Positions 43,118 to 53,681 of a DNA stretch of 64,000 nucleotides are shown piece by piece. The stretch's first letter is position 1. Each line of letters opens with the position of its first letter. This DNA is from Pantoea sp. 18069 (GTDB lineage: Bacteria > Pseudomonadota > Gammaproteobacteria > Burkholderiales > Burkholderiaceae_C). Both the position numbers and the translations under genes were made by a program. Where the stretch lies: assembly GCF_902706035.1 (NCBI RefSeq), contig NZ_CACSJA010000001.1:1-64000 (forward strand), given 5' to 3'. Under the pieces are notes generated by a model. The model did not search any database. It had not been told where the DNA came from and was given only the letters and a program-made list of their open reading frames with translations.

Positions 43118-44422
43118 CTACTTCTTGCCCGCCTCTTCGTCCCATTTCCTGAGCAGCGCCAGCTTCTCGCCGATCTTGCTTTCCAGCCCGCGCGGCACGG
43201 GCTGGTACCAGCCGGGCTCGGCCATGTCGTCCGGCAGATAGGTTTCGCCAGCCGCATACGCATTGGGCTCATCGTGCGCATACCGGTATTCATGGCCGTA
43301 GCCCAGCTCCTTCATGAGCCTGGTCGGCGCATTGCGCAGGTGCACCGGCACTTCGCGGCTCTTGTCCTGCTTCACAAAGGCCTTGGCCTGGTTGTAGGCG
43401 TTGTAGCCCGCATTGCTCTTGGCAGCGATGGCCAGATAGATCACCGCCTGCCCCAGCGCCAGCTCGCCTTCGGGGCTGCCCAGCCGCTCGTAGGTCAGGG
43501 CGGCGTCATTGGCGATCTGCATGGCCCGGGGGTCGGCCAGGCCTATGTCTTCCCACGCCATGCGCACGATGCGCCGCGACAGGTAGCGCGCGTCGGCGCC
43601 GCCGTCGAGCATGCGGGTCAGCCAGTAGAGCGCGGCATCGGGATGGGAGCCACGCACCGACTTGTGCAGCGCTGAAATCTGGTCGTAGAAGTTGTCTCCG
43701 CCCTTGTCGAAACGCCGGGCATTCAGGGTCAGGGCGTTTTCGAGAAACTCCGCCGTGATCAGCGTGATGCCCGACGTCCTGGCCGCGGTGCCGGTCTGCT
43801 CGAGCAGGTTCAGGAAGCGGCGCGCGTCGCCGTCGGCATAGCCGATGAGGGTGTCCGTCGCCCGCTCGTCGAACACCAGGTCGCCCAGCGCCTTTTCCTG
43901 GGTCCGTTGCAGCAGTTGCCTGAGTTCGTCATCGGTCAGCGACTTGAGCACATAGACCTGGGCGCGCGACAGCAGGGCCGAGTTCACTTCAAAGGACGGG
44001 TTCTCGGTGGTCGCGCCTATGAAGGTCACCAGGCCGCTTTCGGCATACGGCAGCAGCGCGTCCTGCTGGGACTTGTTGAAGCGGTGGATTTCGTCGACGA
44101 ACAGGATGGTGTGCTTGCCCAGCGCCAGATTCTGCTGGGCCTGCTCCATCGCGGCCCGGATGTCCTTGACGCCCGAGAACACCGCGGACAGCGCGATGAA
44201 CTCGCACTTGAAGGCCGTCGCCGTGAGGCGTGCCAGCGTGGTCTTGCCGACCCCGGGCGGCCCCCAGAAAATCATCGAATGCGGCTTGCCCGACTGGAAG
44301 GCCAGCCGCAGCGGCTTGCCTTCACCGAGCAGGTGCGACTGCCCGACGACTTCGTCCAGGGTCCTGGGCCTGAGGGCTTCGGCCAGTGGCGCCACGGGCT
44401 CCTGCGCGAACAGATCAGACAT
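43118..44422 (-). CDS. rarA: Replication-associated recombination protein A (AAA+ ATPase)
   Basis: A 434-residue RarA/MgsA (WRNIP1 homolog) acting at stalled forks. LAEALRPRTLDEVVGQSHLL opens it, then Walker A WGPPGVGKTTLAR, Walker B ILFVDEIHRFNKSQQDALLP, sensor GATTENPSFEVNSALLSRAQ and the arginine/tetramerisation region DPDAALYWL with RRIVRMAWEDIGLADP. Commonly lies after ftsK-lolA; here brnQ on the other strand sits between. Confidence 0.95.
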   Translation of the reverse strand: MSDLFAQEPVAPLAEALRPRTLDEVVGQSHLLGEGKPLRLAFQSGKPHSMIFWGPPGVGKTTLARLTATAFKCEFIALSAVFSGVKDIRAAMEQAQQNLALGKHTILFVDEIHRFNKSQQDALLPYAESGLVTFIGATTENPSFEVNSALLSRAQVYVLKSLTDDELRQLLQRTQEKALGDLVFDERATDTLIGYADGDARRFLNLLEQTGTAARTSGITLITAEFLENALTLNARRFDKGGDNFYDQISALHKSVRGSHPDAALYWLTRMLDGGADARYLSRRIVRMAWEDIGLADPRAMQIANDAALTYERLGSPEGELALGQAVIYLAIAAKSNAGYNAYNQAKAFVKQDKSREVPVHLRNAPTRLMKELGYGHEYRYAHDEPNAYAAGETYLPDDMAEPGWYQPVPRGLESKIGEKLALLRKWDEEAGKK

Positions 44423-44794
44423 GGCGTGCTCCCGCCGAACAAGCGGCCGGCCCCGGGCGCAAGCGCGCGGTCAGCAAAGGGAAAGAAAGAGAAACGGGTA
44501 TAACCATGGCAGTGGGCAATGTGCCGACAGGGCACTAGTGCCAAGCTTAGCCGCTTGGCCACCAGCGGGCGAGAAGGCCGTCCAATAGGCCCTCGGCGCT
44601 GCGGCGGCATGGCGCGCACCCGCCGCAAAACAGCGCAGTCTTTCAGGCTTTGCCCCCTGCGCAATGCCGGCCAGTGGGCACCCACTTAGAATTCACCCCT
44701 TTTTCATTTGCCAGCCGCAGGCCGGCAAATGGTCATCACGCGCGATCCACCCTTGCTTTTCGCGGCCTTGCAGCCCCATTCATCTTCCCGATCT
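44423..44794. other. 372-base divergent gap between rarA and brnQ
   Basis: The first 20 bases hold the rarA ribosome-binding site (GGGAGC on the minus strand). The remainder has no recognisable gene or RNA; promoters for both genes are expected here. Confidence 0.4.
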
Positions 44795-46105
44795 ATGCAG
44801 ACCCTTCAAACGCGCGACCTCATCGCCCTGGGATTCATGACCTTTGCGCTCTTTCTCGGCGCAGGCAACATCATCTTCCCGCCCATGGTGGGCCTGGCTG
44901 CGGGTGAAAACCTCTGGAGCGCGGCGCTGGGCTTCTTGCTCACCGGCGTGGGACTGCCGCTGCTCACCGTGGTCGCGCTGGCCCGCGTGGGCGGCGGCAT
45001 GGACACGATCACCGCGCCGCTGGGGCGCGTGGCCGGCACGCTGCTGGGCATTGTCGTCTACCTGATCATAGGCCCGCTGTTCGCCACGCCGCGCACCGCC
45101 ACCGTCTCGTTCGAGATGGGTATGGCGCCGTTCGTCGGCAATGGCGCGGGTGCGCTGCTGGCCTATACCGTGGTCTATTTCGGCCTGGTCCTGCTGCTCG
45201 CGCTGTTCCCCGGCAAGCTGATGGACAACCTCGGCAAGCTGATCACGCCGGTGCTGATCCTGGCCCTGGCCGTGCTCGGCGGTGCGGCTTTTCTTCTGCC
45301 CGCGGGCGGCATGCTGCCGAGCTCGGGCGACTACCAGCACGCCGCGCTGGCCCAGGGCTTCACCCAGGGCTACCAGACCATGGACGCGCTGGGCGCGCTG
45401 GTGTTCGGCATCGTGATCGTCAACGCCATCAAGGACAGCGGCGTGAAGGATGCGCGCCTGCAGACCCGCTACGCCATCGTCGCCGGCGTGATCGCCGCCA
45501 TCGGGCTGTGCCTGGTCTATATCTCGCTGATGCACCTGGGCGCGCACAGCGGCTCGGTGGTGGCCGAGGCCAGCACCGGCGTGCAGATCCTGACGGCCTA
45601 TGTGCAGCACACTTTCGGCACCCCCGGCATGCTGCTGCTCGCGGCCGTGATCCTGCTGGCCTGCCTGACCACCGGCGTCGGTCTGGTCAGTGCCTGCGCC
45701 GTCTATTTCAGCACATTGATTCCGGGCATGTCCTACCGCGGCATGGTCGTGACACTGAGCCTGGTCAGCATGCTGCTCGCCAACCAGGGGCTGGAGCAGC
45801 TGATCACAGTCGCGGTGCCGGTGCTGGTGGCGATCTACCCGATGGCGATCGCGCTGGTCGGCCTGAGCCTGCTTTCAGGCGTGTGGAAATCGGCGCCGCG
45901 CGTATTCGTGCCGGTGATGCTGGTCGCGCTGGTCTTCGGCCTGCTCAACGCCGTGCAGGCCCTGGGCCTGAGCGACTGGACACCCGACTGGCTCGAACGG
46001 TTGCCCGGCACCGCGATGGGCCTGGGCTGGCTGCTGCCCGTGGCCGCGACGCTGCTGGCCTGCGGACTGATGGACCGGCTTCAGCCGGTGCGCACGCGCG
46101 CCTGA
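44795..46105 (+). CDS. brnQ: Branched-chain amino acid transport system II carrier protein
   Basis: A 436-residue LIVCS family transporter with about twelve membrane segments, importing Leu/Ile/Val with Na+ or H+. LIALGFMTFALFLGAGNIIF at residues 9-28 is the BrnQ signature, followed by PPMVGLAAG, GPLFATPRTATVSFEMG and KLITPVLI. The start at 44795 (MQTLQTRDL) agrees with the family N-terminus. Convergent with lolA, with only 13 bases between. Confidence 0.94.
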   Translation: MQTLQTRDLIALGFMTFALFLGAGNIIFPPMVGLAAGENLWSAALGFLLTGVGLPLLTVVALARVGGGMDTITAPLGRVAGTLLGIVVYLIIGPLFATPRTATVSFEMGMAPFVGNGAGALLAYTVVYFGLVLLLALFPGKLMDNLGKLITPVLILALAVLGGAAFLLPAGGMLPSSGDYQHAALAQGFTQGYQTMDALGALVFGIVIVNAIKDSGVKDARLQTRYAIVAGVIAAIGLCLVYISLMHLGAHSGSVVAEASTGVQILTAYVQHTFGTPGMLLLAAVILLACLTTGVGLVSACAVYFSTLIPGMSYRGMVVTLSLVSMLLANQGLEQLITVAVPVLVAIYPMAIALVGLSLLSGVWKSAPRVFVPVMLVALVFGLLNAVQALGLSDWTPDWLERLPGTAMGLGWLLPVAATLLACGLMDRLQPVRTRA

Positions 46106-46118
46106 ACGGCGCTGAAAC

Positions 46119-46751
46119 TCAAGGCGCGAGCACGTCCGCGCCCTTGGGGGCAACGAACTTGAAAGTCTCGGCGGGCAGGCTGGCACTGGTCTGCACGTCC
46201 GTGAAGCGCATCAGCGAGCGCTGGCCGAAACTGTCGAGCATGTCGATGGCCGCGAGCTTGTCGCCCGCAAAGCCCACGCGCACGCTTTGCAGCTGGCCGT
46301 CCCTGGCCTTGGGCAGCGCCTCCACCCATTGCAGGCCGTCCTGGTCGGGCGCGGCCTTGAGGTCGAAATCGGCACGCAATGCCTGAACATTGGCCGCCGA
46401 GGCGAGGATGGCCGCGGGCGTCGCATCCAGCACCTTGGCCTGGGCGCGCTGCGTGACCTGGTTCAGGTCGGCGTCGTACATCCACAGGGTCTTGCCGTCG
46501 GCGACGATCAGCTGCTCGAACGGCTTGCGGTATTCGAACTTGAAGCGCCCCGGACGCTGGAACGAGAACTGGCCGCTCGAGGTCTTGCTGCGCGCCGCCT
46601 GGCCGTCCTTGCCCGGCGAAGTCACGGTCTGGGTGAAGTCGGCCCGGCCGGCCTGTGCACCCTGCATGAAGGCCTCGAGGCTTTGCAGCCCGTCGGCCTG
46701 GGCCAGGCCGGCGCCGGCCACGAGCAGGATACTTGTCAAAAATCGCTTCAT
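46119..46751 (-). CDS. lolA: Outer-membrane lipoprotein carrier protein LolA
   Basis: A 210-residue periplasmic chaperone that carries lipoproteins from LolCDE to LolB. The signal peptide MKRFLTSILLVAGAGLAQA is cleaved before DGLQSL. LolA motifs are DFTQTVTSPGK, FSFQRPGRFKFEYRKPFEQL and KTLWMYDADLNQVTQR. It follows ftsK by 27 bases on the same strand, likely one operon. Confidence 0.94.
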   Translation of the reverse strand: MKRFLTSILLVAGAGLAQADGLQSLEAFMQGAQAGRADFTQTVTSPGKDGQAARSKTSSGQFSFQRPGRFKFEYRKPFEQLIVADGKTLWMYDADLNQVTQRAQAKVLDATPAAILASAANVQALRADFDLKAAPDQDGLQWVEALPKARDGQLQSVRVGFAGDKLAAIDMLDSFGQRSLMRFTDVQTSASLPAETFKFVAPKGADVLAP

Positions 46752-46778
46752 ACACTCTCCATCCAATGGCGCAAGGCC

Positions 46779-49103
46779 CTATTCATTTCGCGCCGGCACC
46801 AGCACTTCACGCTGTCCGCTGCTCGTGAGCGAACTCACCAGGCCGGCTTTTTCCATGTCTTCCAACAGGCGCGCCGAGCGGTTGTAGCCTATGCGCAGCT
46901 TGCGCTGCACGTACGAGATGCTGGCCTTGCGGTCCTTGAGGACCACTTCGACCGCCTGGTCATACATGGGGTCCTTTTCGCCATTTCCATCCCCGTCGCC
47001 ACCGATTTCGCCATCGCCATCGGCGACACCGCCTTCGAGAACGCCCTCGATGTAGTCAGGCTCGCCCTGCTCCTTGAGGTACTTGACGACGCGGTGCACT
47101 TCCTCGTCGCTGACAAAGGCGCCATGCACGCGGATCGGCAGGCCCGTGCCGCTGGCCATGTACAGCATGTCGCCCATGCCCAGCAGGGCTTCGGCGCCCA
47201 TCTGGTCAAGAACGGTGCGGCTGTCGATCTTGCTGCTGACCTGGAAGGCGATCCGGGTCGGGATGTTGGCCTTGATCAGGCCGGTGATCACGTCCACGCT
47301 GGGGCGCTGGGTCGCGAGAATCAGGTGGATGCCGGCGGCGCGGGCCTTTTGCGCCAGGCGCGCGATCAGCTCCTCGATCTTCTTGCCGACGACCATCATC
47401 AGGTCGGCGAGTTCGTCGATGACGATCACGATGTGCGGCAGGCGGTCCAGCGGCTCGGGGGACTCGGGCGTGAGGCTGAACGGGTTGTAGATGAAGCTTT
47501 CCTTGGCCTTGGCTTCGTCTATTTTTGCGTTGTAGCCCGCGAGATTGCGCACGCCCAGCTTACTCATCAGCTTGTAGCGGCGCTCCATTTCGGCCACGCA
47601 CCAGGTCAGGCCGTTGGCGGCCTGCTTCATGTCGGTGACCACGGGGCACAGCAGATGCGGAATGCCTTCGTAGACCGACATTTCGAGCATCTTCGGGTCT
47701 ATCATCAGCAGGCGCACATCGCGCGCCTCGGCCTTGTAGAGCAGCGACAGTATCATGGCGTTGATGCCGACCGACTTGCCCGAACCGGTCGTGCCCGCGA
47801 CCAGCACATGCGGCATCTTGGCCAGATCGGCGACCACCGGGTTGCCGACGATGTCCTTGCCCAGGCCCATGGTCAGCATGCTCTTGGCATCGTGGTAGAC
47901 CTTGGAGCCCAGCACTTCGGACAGGCGGATCGACTGGCGCTTGGCGTTGGGCAACTCCAGCGCCATGTAGTTCTTGCCGGGAATGGTCTCGACCACGCGC
48001 ACCGAGACCAGCGACAGCGAACGCGCAAGGTCCTTGCCCAGGCCCACGACCTGCGAGCCCTTGACGCCCGTGGCCGGCTCGATTTCGTAGCGCGTGATCA
48101 CCGGGCCGGGCATGGCCGCGACCACACGCACCTCGACACCGAAGTCCTTGAGCTTCTTCTCGATCATGCGGCTGGTCATTTCCAGCGTGTCGGCCGAGAC
48201 CGTTTCCTGGCGCTGCTGCGCGGCGTCGAGCAGATCCACCTGGGGCAGCCTGGTGTCGGGCAGCTCCTGGAACAGCGGCTTTTGCTTTTCCTTGATCACG
48301 CGCTCGCTGGGCGCGCAGGCGGCCTCCATGACCGGCTCGATGATCTGCACCGGCAGGGGATGGCTTTCTACGTTTTCGCTGCGCTCTTCCTGCACATCGA
48401 CCTGGCGCGCGCGTGCGGCCTTGCGGCCCACGGCCACGTCCTTGGCCTTTTCATGCTGGGCGCGGCTCACGCGCACCATCGAATAGATGCGCCTGCCCAG
48501 GCGCTCGGCGAGCTGCCCCCAGGAAAAACCGAACACCAGCGATGCACCCAGCACCATCAGCACGATGCCGGCCAGGCCCGAGCCGGTGAAGCCCAGCCAT
48601 TGCATGGCATTGAGGCCGAACACATAGCCCACGACGCCGCCCGCGTGCCCGGGCAGCAGGGATTCGAAACGGTACATGCGCGACCATTCGAGCGACGTGC
48701 TGGCCAGCACCAGCAGCGCCAGCCCGCCCCAGAAGCGCAGGCGGCGCAGCCACAGCGGGTCGGCAGGCTGCACGCCGCCGCGCGTCCAGCGCAGCAGCGA
48801 GCCCAGCCAGTTCGTCACGGCGGCGAGCACCAGCCACCAGACCGAGAAGCCAAAACCGAAATAGCAGGTGTCGGCGAGCCAGGCGCCCGAGCGCCCCACC
48901 CAGTTGTGCACCCAGCGCCCCTGGACCGCGCCCGAAGTCGACCAGGCCGGGTCCTGCGGCGAGTAGCTCAGCAGCGACAGCAACAGAAACACCAGCGCCA
49001 GCAGCCCCACGATGAGGCTGACTTCATGGCCGAAGCGGGCCAATCCGGTGCGGGTCGATGATTTCCCTGCGGAACCGTTCAGGGCATTCAATGTGTAAGT
49101 CAT
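46779..49103 (-). CDS. ftsK: DNA translocase FtsK
   Basis: A 774-residue FtsK with a short linker. About four membrane segments lie in the first 170 residues, then a 100-residue linker. The alpha/beta motor domains follow, with [16 protein letters not shown] (Walker A near 436), [20 protein letters not shown] and [11 protein letters not shown] (Walker B). The C-terminal gamma winged helix ([20 protein letters not shown]) reads KOPS/FRS directing sequences. It pumps DNA and activates XerCD at the septum. An acidic Gly/Asp insertion ([20 protein letters not shown]) separates motor and gamma domains. The start at 49103 gives MTYTLNAL; the upstream extension is not conserved. Confidence 0.96.
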   Translation of the reverse strand: MTYTLNALNGSAGKSSTRTGLARFGHEVSLIVGLLALVFLLLSLLSYSPQDPAWSTSGAVQGRWVHNWVGRSGAWLADTCYFGFGFSVWWLVLAAVTNWLGSLLRWTRGGVQPADPLWLRRLRFWGGLALLVLASTSLEWSRMYRFESLLPGHAGGVVGYVFGLNAMQWLGFTGSGLAGIVLMVLGASLVFGFSWGQLAERLGRRIYSMVRVSRAQHEKAKDVAVGRKAARARQVDVQEERSENVESHPLPVQIIEPVMEAACAPSERVIKEKQKPLFQELPDTRLPQVDLLDAAQQRQETVSADTLEMTSRMIEKKLKDFGVEVRVVAAMPGPVITRYEIEPATGVKGSQVVGLGKDLARSLSLVSVRVVETIPGKNYMALELPNAKRQSIRLSEVLGSKVYHDAKSMLTMGLGKDIVGNPVVADLAKMPHVLVAGTTGSGKSVGINAMILSLLYKAEARDVRLLMIDPKMLEMSVYEGIPHLLCPVVTDMKQAANGLTWCVAEMERRYKLMSKLGVRNLAGYNAKIDEAKAKESFIYNPFSLTPESPEPLDRLPHIVIVIDELADLMMVVGKKIEELIARLAQKARAAGIHLILATQRPSVDVITGLIKANIPTRIAFQVSSKIDSRTVLDQMGAEALLGMGDMLYMASGTGLPIRVHGAFVSDEEVHRVVKYLKEQGEPDYIEGVLEGGVADGDGEIGGDGDGNGEKDPMYDQAVEVVLKDRKASISYVQRKLRIGYNRSARLLEDMEKAGLVSSLTSSGQREVLVPARNE

Positions 49104-49213
49104 ACGCAAGCGGGAGCTTACCCCACAGCCCGCCTGCGCACCGGACTGGCTGTGTGGGAGAAGGCAGACACTTGCAACAAGACGTTCCAATCTCGGGCGC
49201 TTTGATGATTTTT

Positions 49214-49219
49214 TACAAT
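49214..49219 (+). promoter_or_regulatory. Probable trxB promoter -10 (TACAAT)
   Basis: TACAAT after a T-rich run. Transcription would start near 49226, giving a leader of about 100-110 bases that contains the hairpin at 49300-49318. Confidence 0.4.
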
Positions 49220-49231
49220 CCCGGTGATTGA

Positions 49232-50287
<1,056 letters not shown>

Positions 50288-50322
50288 GGTCTTTTGCCGG
50301 GGCGTTCCCGGCGGGGCACGCC

Positions 50323-50504
50323 TATAATCGCAGGCTTTGCTGAATTTGAGCATGCCCCACAGGGGCGTGCAAGGCTTGCCACAGGTTCAGCGACGGGTTA
50401 CCGCCACCCGAATTCTGGCGAGGTGAGGCCATGGGCACGACCTGCGCAACCTGTTTGAGCAGGGCTCGGTGACCACGGCTGTAAAAAACTATCGGAGTGT
50501 CCTC
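50323..50504 (+). other. rpmB leader: promoter TATAAT and structured 5' region
   Basis: TATAAT at 50323-50328 predicts a leader of about 170 bases with no frame of note. It folds readily: a 9-bp stem GCATGCCCC/GGGGCGTGC near 50351-50371, an ACAGGTT/AACCTGT long-range pair, and CGCCA/TGGCG inside. It could be a ribosomal-protein autoregulatory leader. I do not recognise it as a known RNA family. Confidence 0.4.
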
Positions 50505-50738
50505 ATGGCACGCGTATGTGATGTAACGGGCAAGAAGCCCATGGTGGGAAACAATGTTTCCCACGCCAACAACAAGACCAAGCGTCGTTTCCTGCCTAAC
50601 CTGCAGTACCGTCGTTTCTGGGTGGAAACCGAGAACCGTTGGGTGCGCCTGCGCGTTTCCAGCGCTGCTCTGCGCCTGATCGACAAGAACGGTATCGACG
50701 CCGTGCTCGCAGACCTGCGTGCCCGTGGCCAAGCCTAA
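50505..50738 (+). CDS. rpmB: 50S ribosomal protein L28
   Basis: A 77-residue L28: [20 protein letters not shown], then [19 protein letters not shown] and the C-terminal [25 protein letters not shown] lies upstream of the ATG. Followed by rpmG after 20 bases, the standard pair. Confidence 0.98.
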   Translation: MARVCDVTGKKPMVGNNVSHANNKTKRRFLPNLQYRRFWVETENRWVRLRVSSAALRLIDKNGIDAVLADLRARGQA

Positions 50739-50758
50739 TTCCCTGAAGGAGAAATACC

Positions 50759-50929
50759 ATGGCATCTAAAGGCGGACGCGACAAGATCAAGCTGGAATCC
50801 ACTGCGGGTACCGGTCACTTCTACACCACTACCAAGAACAAGAAGACAATGCCTGAAAAGATGTTGATCATGAAGTTCGACCCCAAGGCTCGCAAGCATG
50901 TCGAGTACAAGGAAATGAAGCTCAAGTAA
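50759..50929 (+). CDS. rpmG: 50S ribosomal protein L33
   Basis: A 56-residue L33: [35 protein letters not shown] and [18 protein letters not shown]. The ribosome-binding site GAAGGAGAAA precedes the ATG. It lacks the zinc-binding cysteine pairs, so it is the Cys-minus form common in proteobacteria. Confidence 0.98.
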   Translation: MASKGGRDKIKLESTAGTGHFYTTTKNKKTMPEKMLIMKFDPKARKHVEYKEMKLK

Positions 50930-50982
50930 GCGCTTCACGGGTGTTGCCCGCTGTTTCAGCAGCAACCTCTCATGCTTCTTTG

Positions 50983-51008
50983 AAAAGGACACTTCGGTGT
51001 CCTTTTTT
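50983..51008 (+). terminator. rpmB-rpmG terminator
   Basis: A 10-bp stem AAAAGGACAC/GTGTCCTTTT with a TTCG tetraloop, then further T residues. Confidence 0.95.
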
Positions 51009-51165
51009 CGTTGGCCCACACACTGCCTTGCACTCCCATGCAACTAGGGCACACCCTCCTGTTTTTTGTATTGCAGCCCCATCCAAGTGAGCGCACACTA
51101 TCGCTCAACGGCAGACACAGTTGTGAATGGGAGGTCATTCGGCTGATGCAGCCCGTGGAGCGCAA

Positions 51166-52341
51166 ATGAAACGCTACATCATCCTGAAATACGTCTATCA
51201 GCGTCGCATCAGCAAACGTGAACTCGATACCGGCATACTCTCGCTCGAAAGCGCGCTGCCCGCAGTGTCCACAGAACACTTGCCCGAACATGCGGTCAGC
51301 GAACTCAAGAACGATCCCCAGGTGCAATTGGTCGTGCCGACCATGCCCACGCGGCTGATCAGCCCGGTGGAATTGAAGCAGGTGCTGCCGCGCACGGCGC
51401 TGGCCAGCAACTGGGGCATCAAGGCGGTGCGCGCGGACAAGAGCCGTTACGACGGCGCGGGTGTCAATGTCGCCATTCTCGACACCGGCATTGACCGCGA
51501 CCACCCCGCATTCGCGGGCATGACGCTGGTCGAAAAGGACTTCAGCGACCACGGCAATGGCGACCGCAATGGCCATGGCACGCATTGCGCGGGCACCATC
51601 TTCGGCCGCAACGACGGCCAGCAGCGCGTAGGCGTGGCGCGCGGCGTGGAGCGCGCGCTGATCGGCAAGGTCCTGGGCGATGACGGCGCTGGCCAGTCCG
51701 AAATGGTGTTTCACGCGCTCACCTGGGCGATGGAGCAGCAGGCCGACATCATCTCGATGTCGCTGGGCTTCGATTTTCCGGGCATGGTCTTGCGCCTCAC
51801 GGCCGACGGCTGGCCGCTCGACCTGGCCACCTCCACGGCGCTTGAAGCCTATGGGGGCAATCTGCGCATGTTCGACGCCATCATGGCCGTGCTCAAGGCC
51901 CAGGCCGCCTTTGGCGTGGCGCCGCTGGTCATCGCCGCCGCCGGCAATGAGAGCCGGCGCGCGCTCAAGCGCGACTACCGCATCGCCACTTCACTGCCGG
52001 CCTCGGCCGACGATGTGATCTCGGTCGCGGCCGTCGGGCGCACCGACGGCAAATTCATGGTTGCGGATTTCTCCAACATCCAGGCCCGGCTGTCGGCGCC
52101 CGGCGTCGACATCACCTCGGCCTGGCCCGGTGGCGGGCTGCGCACCATCAGCGGAACGAGCATGGCCTGCCCCCATGTGGCCGGTGTCGCGGCGCTGTGG
52201 TGGCAATTCCTGCGCCAGGCAGACATCAAGCCCACGGCACGCAACGTCTCGGCGCGGCTGATCTCGAACGCACGCAAGAATGTGTTTGTCGCCAATACCG
52301 ATGAATCCGATGTGGGCCAGGGCCTGGTCACGGCCCCCTAA
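51166..52341 (+). CDS. S8 family (subtilisin-like) serine peptidase without signal peptide
   Basis: A 391-residue protein. A 90-residue N-terminal part (MKRYIILKYVYQRRISKREL...) could be a propeptide, then the catalytic domain: D106 in VAILDTGID, H137 in NGHGTHCAGTI, oxyanion Asn in AAAGNES, and S332 in ISGTSMACPHVAGVAALWW. No signal peptide or membrane segment is visible, so it is probably intracellular or exported by another route. The ATG at 51166 has GGAG 6 bases upstream. It ends exactly where the convergent desaturase gene ends. A protein-turnover or defence role cannot be distinguished. Confidence 0.9.
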   Translation: MKRYIILKYVYQRRISKRELDTGILSLESALPAVSTEHLPEHAVSELKNDPQVQLVVPTMPTRLISPVELKQVLPRTALASNWGIKAVRADKSRYDGAGVNVAILDTGIDRDHPAFAGMTLVEKDFSDHGNGDRNGHGTHCAGTIFGRNDGQQRVGVARGVERALIGKVLGDDGAGQSEMVFHALTWAMEQQADIISMSLGFDFPGMVLRLTADGWPLDLATSTALEAYGGNLRMFDAIMAVLKAQAAFGVAPLVIAAAGNESRRALKRDYRIATSLPASADDVISVAAVGRTDGKFMVADFSNIQARLSAPGVDITSAWPGGGLRTISGTSMACPHVAGVAALWWQFLRQADIKPTARNVSARLISNARKNVFVANTDESDVGQGLVTAP

Positions 52342-53565
52342 TTACAGGCGCACGGCGCGCAGCGCGATCGAGAACTCCTGCAGCACGCGTATGTTGCTGG
52401 CTTCGGCCTTGCGGCACCAGGCGCGCAGGTCGGCGGTGAGCTGCTCGCGCGTGTGCGAGGTGTTGAGCCACAGCTGGCGCAGTTCCTCGCGCATGGTCAG
52501 CATCTGGTCGATCACCGGATGGGCCGCGCGCACCTGGTCGATCTGCGCGCGCGTGCGCTGCGGCAGCCGCTCCTGGTCGCGCACCAGCGCAGGCCGCACG
52601 GCCTTGAGCAGCGAGACTTCGTCGCGGCCCGCGCGCCGCGCCTTGAGGCCCTCGACTTCCGCCGCGCAGGCCAGGCGCAGGCCGCGCGCATAGCGCGCCA
52701 TGGCCTCGTAGCGGTGGGCGATCAGGGCTTCGAGCGTGGCTTCATCGGCTTCGGCACGCACTTCGCCTTCCTGCCAGCGCGGCGGCAGCTTCTTGACGCG
52801 CGCCCAGCCCAGGCCCTGCAGCAGCCGGATGTAGGCCCAGCCGATGTCGAACTCATGGCGCTTGACCGAGAACTTGGCCGCGGTCGGGTAGGTGTGGTGG
52901 TTGTTGTGCAGCTCCTCGCCGCCGATCAGCAGGCCCCAGGGCGAGATATTGCGGCTCGCGTCGCGGACCTCGAAGTTGCGGTAGCCCCAGTAGTGCCCTA
53001 TGCCGTTGACCACCCCCGCGGCCCAGAACGGAATCCAGACCATCTGCACCGCCCACAGCGCCAGGCCCGCAATGCCGAACAGCAGCAGGTAGAGCACCAG
53101 CAGCAGTGCGATGCCCAGGCCCGGAAAGCGGCTGTAGATGCGGCGCTCGAGCCAGTCGTCGGGCGTGCCCTGGCCATAGCTGCGCAGGGTCTGCGCATTG
53201 GTCGTTTCCGTGCGGTAGAGCTCGGCGCCGCGCCACAGCACGGCGCGCAGGCCGCGCTGCTGCGGGCTGTGCGGATCGTCGGGCGTTTCGCATTTGGCGT
53301 GGTGCTTGCGGTGCACCGCGACCCATTCGCGCGTGACCATGCCCGTGGACAGCCAGAGCCAGAAGCGGAAAAAGTGGGAGGGAACAGGGCCGAGCTCAAG
53401 CGCGCGGTGGGTCTGGCAACGGTGCAGGAATACCGTGACCGCGACGATGGTCAGGTGGGTCGTGGCCAGCGCCACGAGCACCAGTTGCCACCAGGAAAGC
53501 CGCCACAACCCGTGGCCCAGCCAGTCGAGCATGGCGCTCCAGAGCGCACTATCGGGATTCCACAT
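52342..53565 (-). CDS. Membrane fatty acid (acyl-CoA delta-9-type) desaturase
   Basis: A 407-residue membrane di-iron desaturase. The three histidine boxes are HRCQTH (near residue 48), HRKHH (near 85) and HNNHHTYP (near 218), separated by pairs of membrane helices. The last 150 residues are a soluble helical tail longer than in typical enzymes. It introduces a cis double bond into acyl chains and adjusts membrane fluidity. The ATG at 53565 has GGTGGGAG upstream. A 26-bp perfect palindrome lies about 80 bases upstream, a likely operator. Confidence 0.9.
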   Translation of the reverse strand: MWNPDSALWSAMLDWLGHGLWRLSWWQLVLVALATTHLTIVAVTVFLHRCQTHRALELGPVPSHFFRFWLWLSTGMVTREWVAVHRKHHAKCETPDDPHSPQQRGLRAVLWRGAELYRTETTNAQTLRSYGQGTPDDWLERRIYSRFPGLGIALLLVLYLLLFGIAGLALWAVQMVWIPFWAAGVVNGIGHYWGYRNFEVRDASRNISPWGLLIGGEELHNNHHTYPTAAKFSVKRHEFDIGWAYIRLLQGLGWARVKKLPPRWQEGEVRAEADEATLEALIAHRYEAMARYARGLRLACAAEVEGLKARRAGRDEVSLLKAVRPALVRDQERLPQRTRAQIDQVRAAHPVIDQMLTMREELRQLWLNTSHTREQLTADLRAWCRKAEASNIRVLQEFSIALRAVRL

Positions 53566-53586
53566 AGCTCCCACCTTCCAAAAAGC

Positions 53587-53610
53587 AACACCGCCTGAAA
53601 AAGCGGTGTT
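53587..53610 (-). terminator. Terminator between the RsmB-family gene and the desaturase gene
   Basis: An 8-bp stem AACACCGC/GCGGTGTT with an 8-base loop, then GCTTTTT on the minus strand. It can end the methyltransferase transcript. It also lies at the start of the desaturase leader, just after TAAAAT (53613-53618). Confidence 0.7.
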
Positions 53611-53644
53611 TCATTTTAAGGCGCGGCGTATGAAGAATACCAAG

Positions 53645-53670
53645 CAATTACCTGCACTTACAGGTAATTG
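53645..53670. promoter_or_regulatory. Perfect palindrome, candidate operator of the desaturase gene
   Basis: CAATTACCTG-CACTTA-CAGGTAATTG, 10 bp per arm, directly upstream of the TTGGTA/TAAAAT promoter-like pair (minus strand) of the desaturase gene. No T run follows, so it is not a terminator. Confidence 0.6.
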
Positions 53671-53681
53671 GCAACAAGAGA

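Noticed and set aside
46287..49061. A 924-codon plus-strand frame antisense to lolA and ftsK
   Set aside because: Mirror frame of FtsK with His/Gln/Arg-rich composition and no motif.
50329..50504. rpmB leader considered as 4.5S, 6S RNA or a known riboswitch
   Set aside because: It lacks the conserved 4.5S loop, the 6S single-stranded bulge arrangement and any riboswitch core that I recognise.
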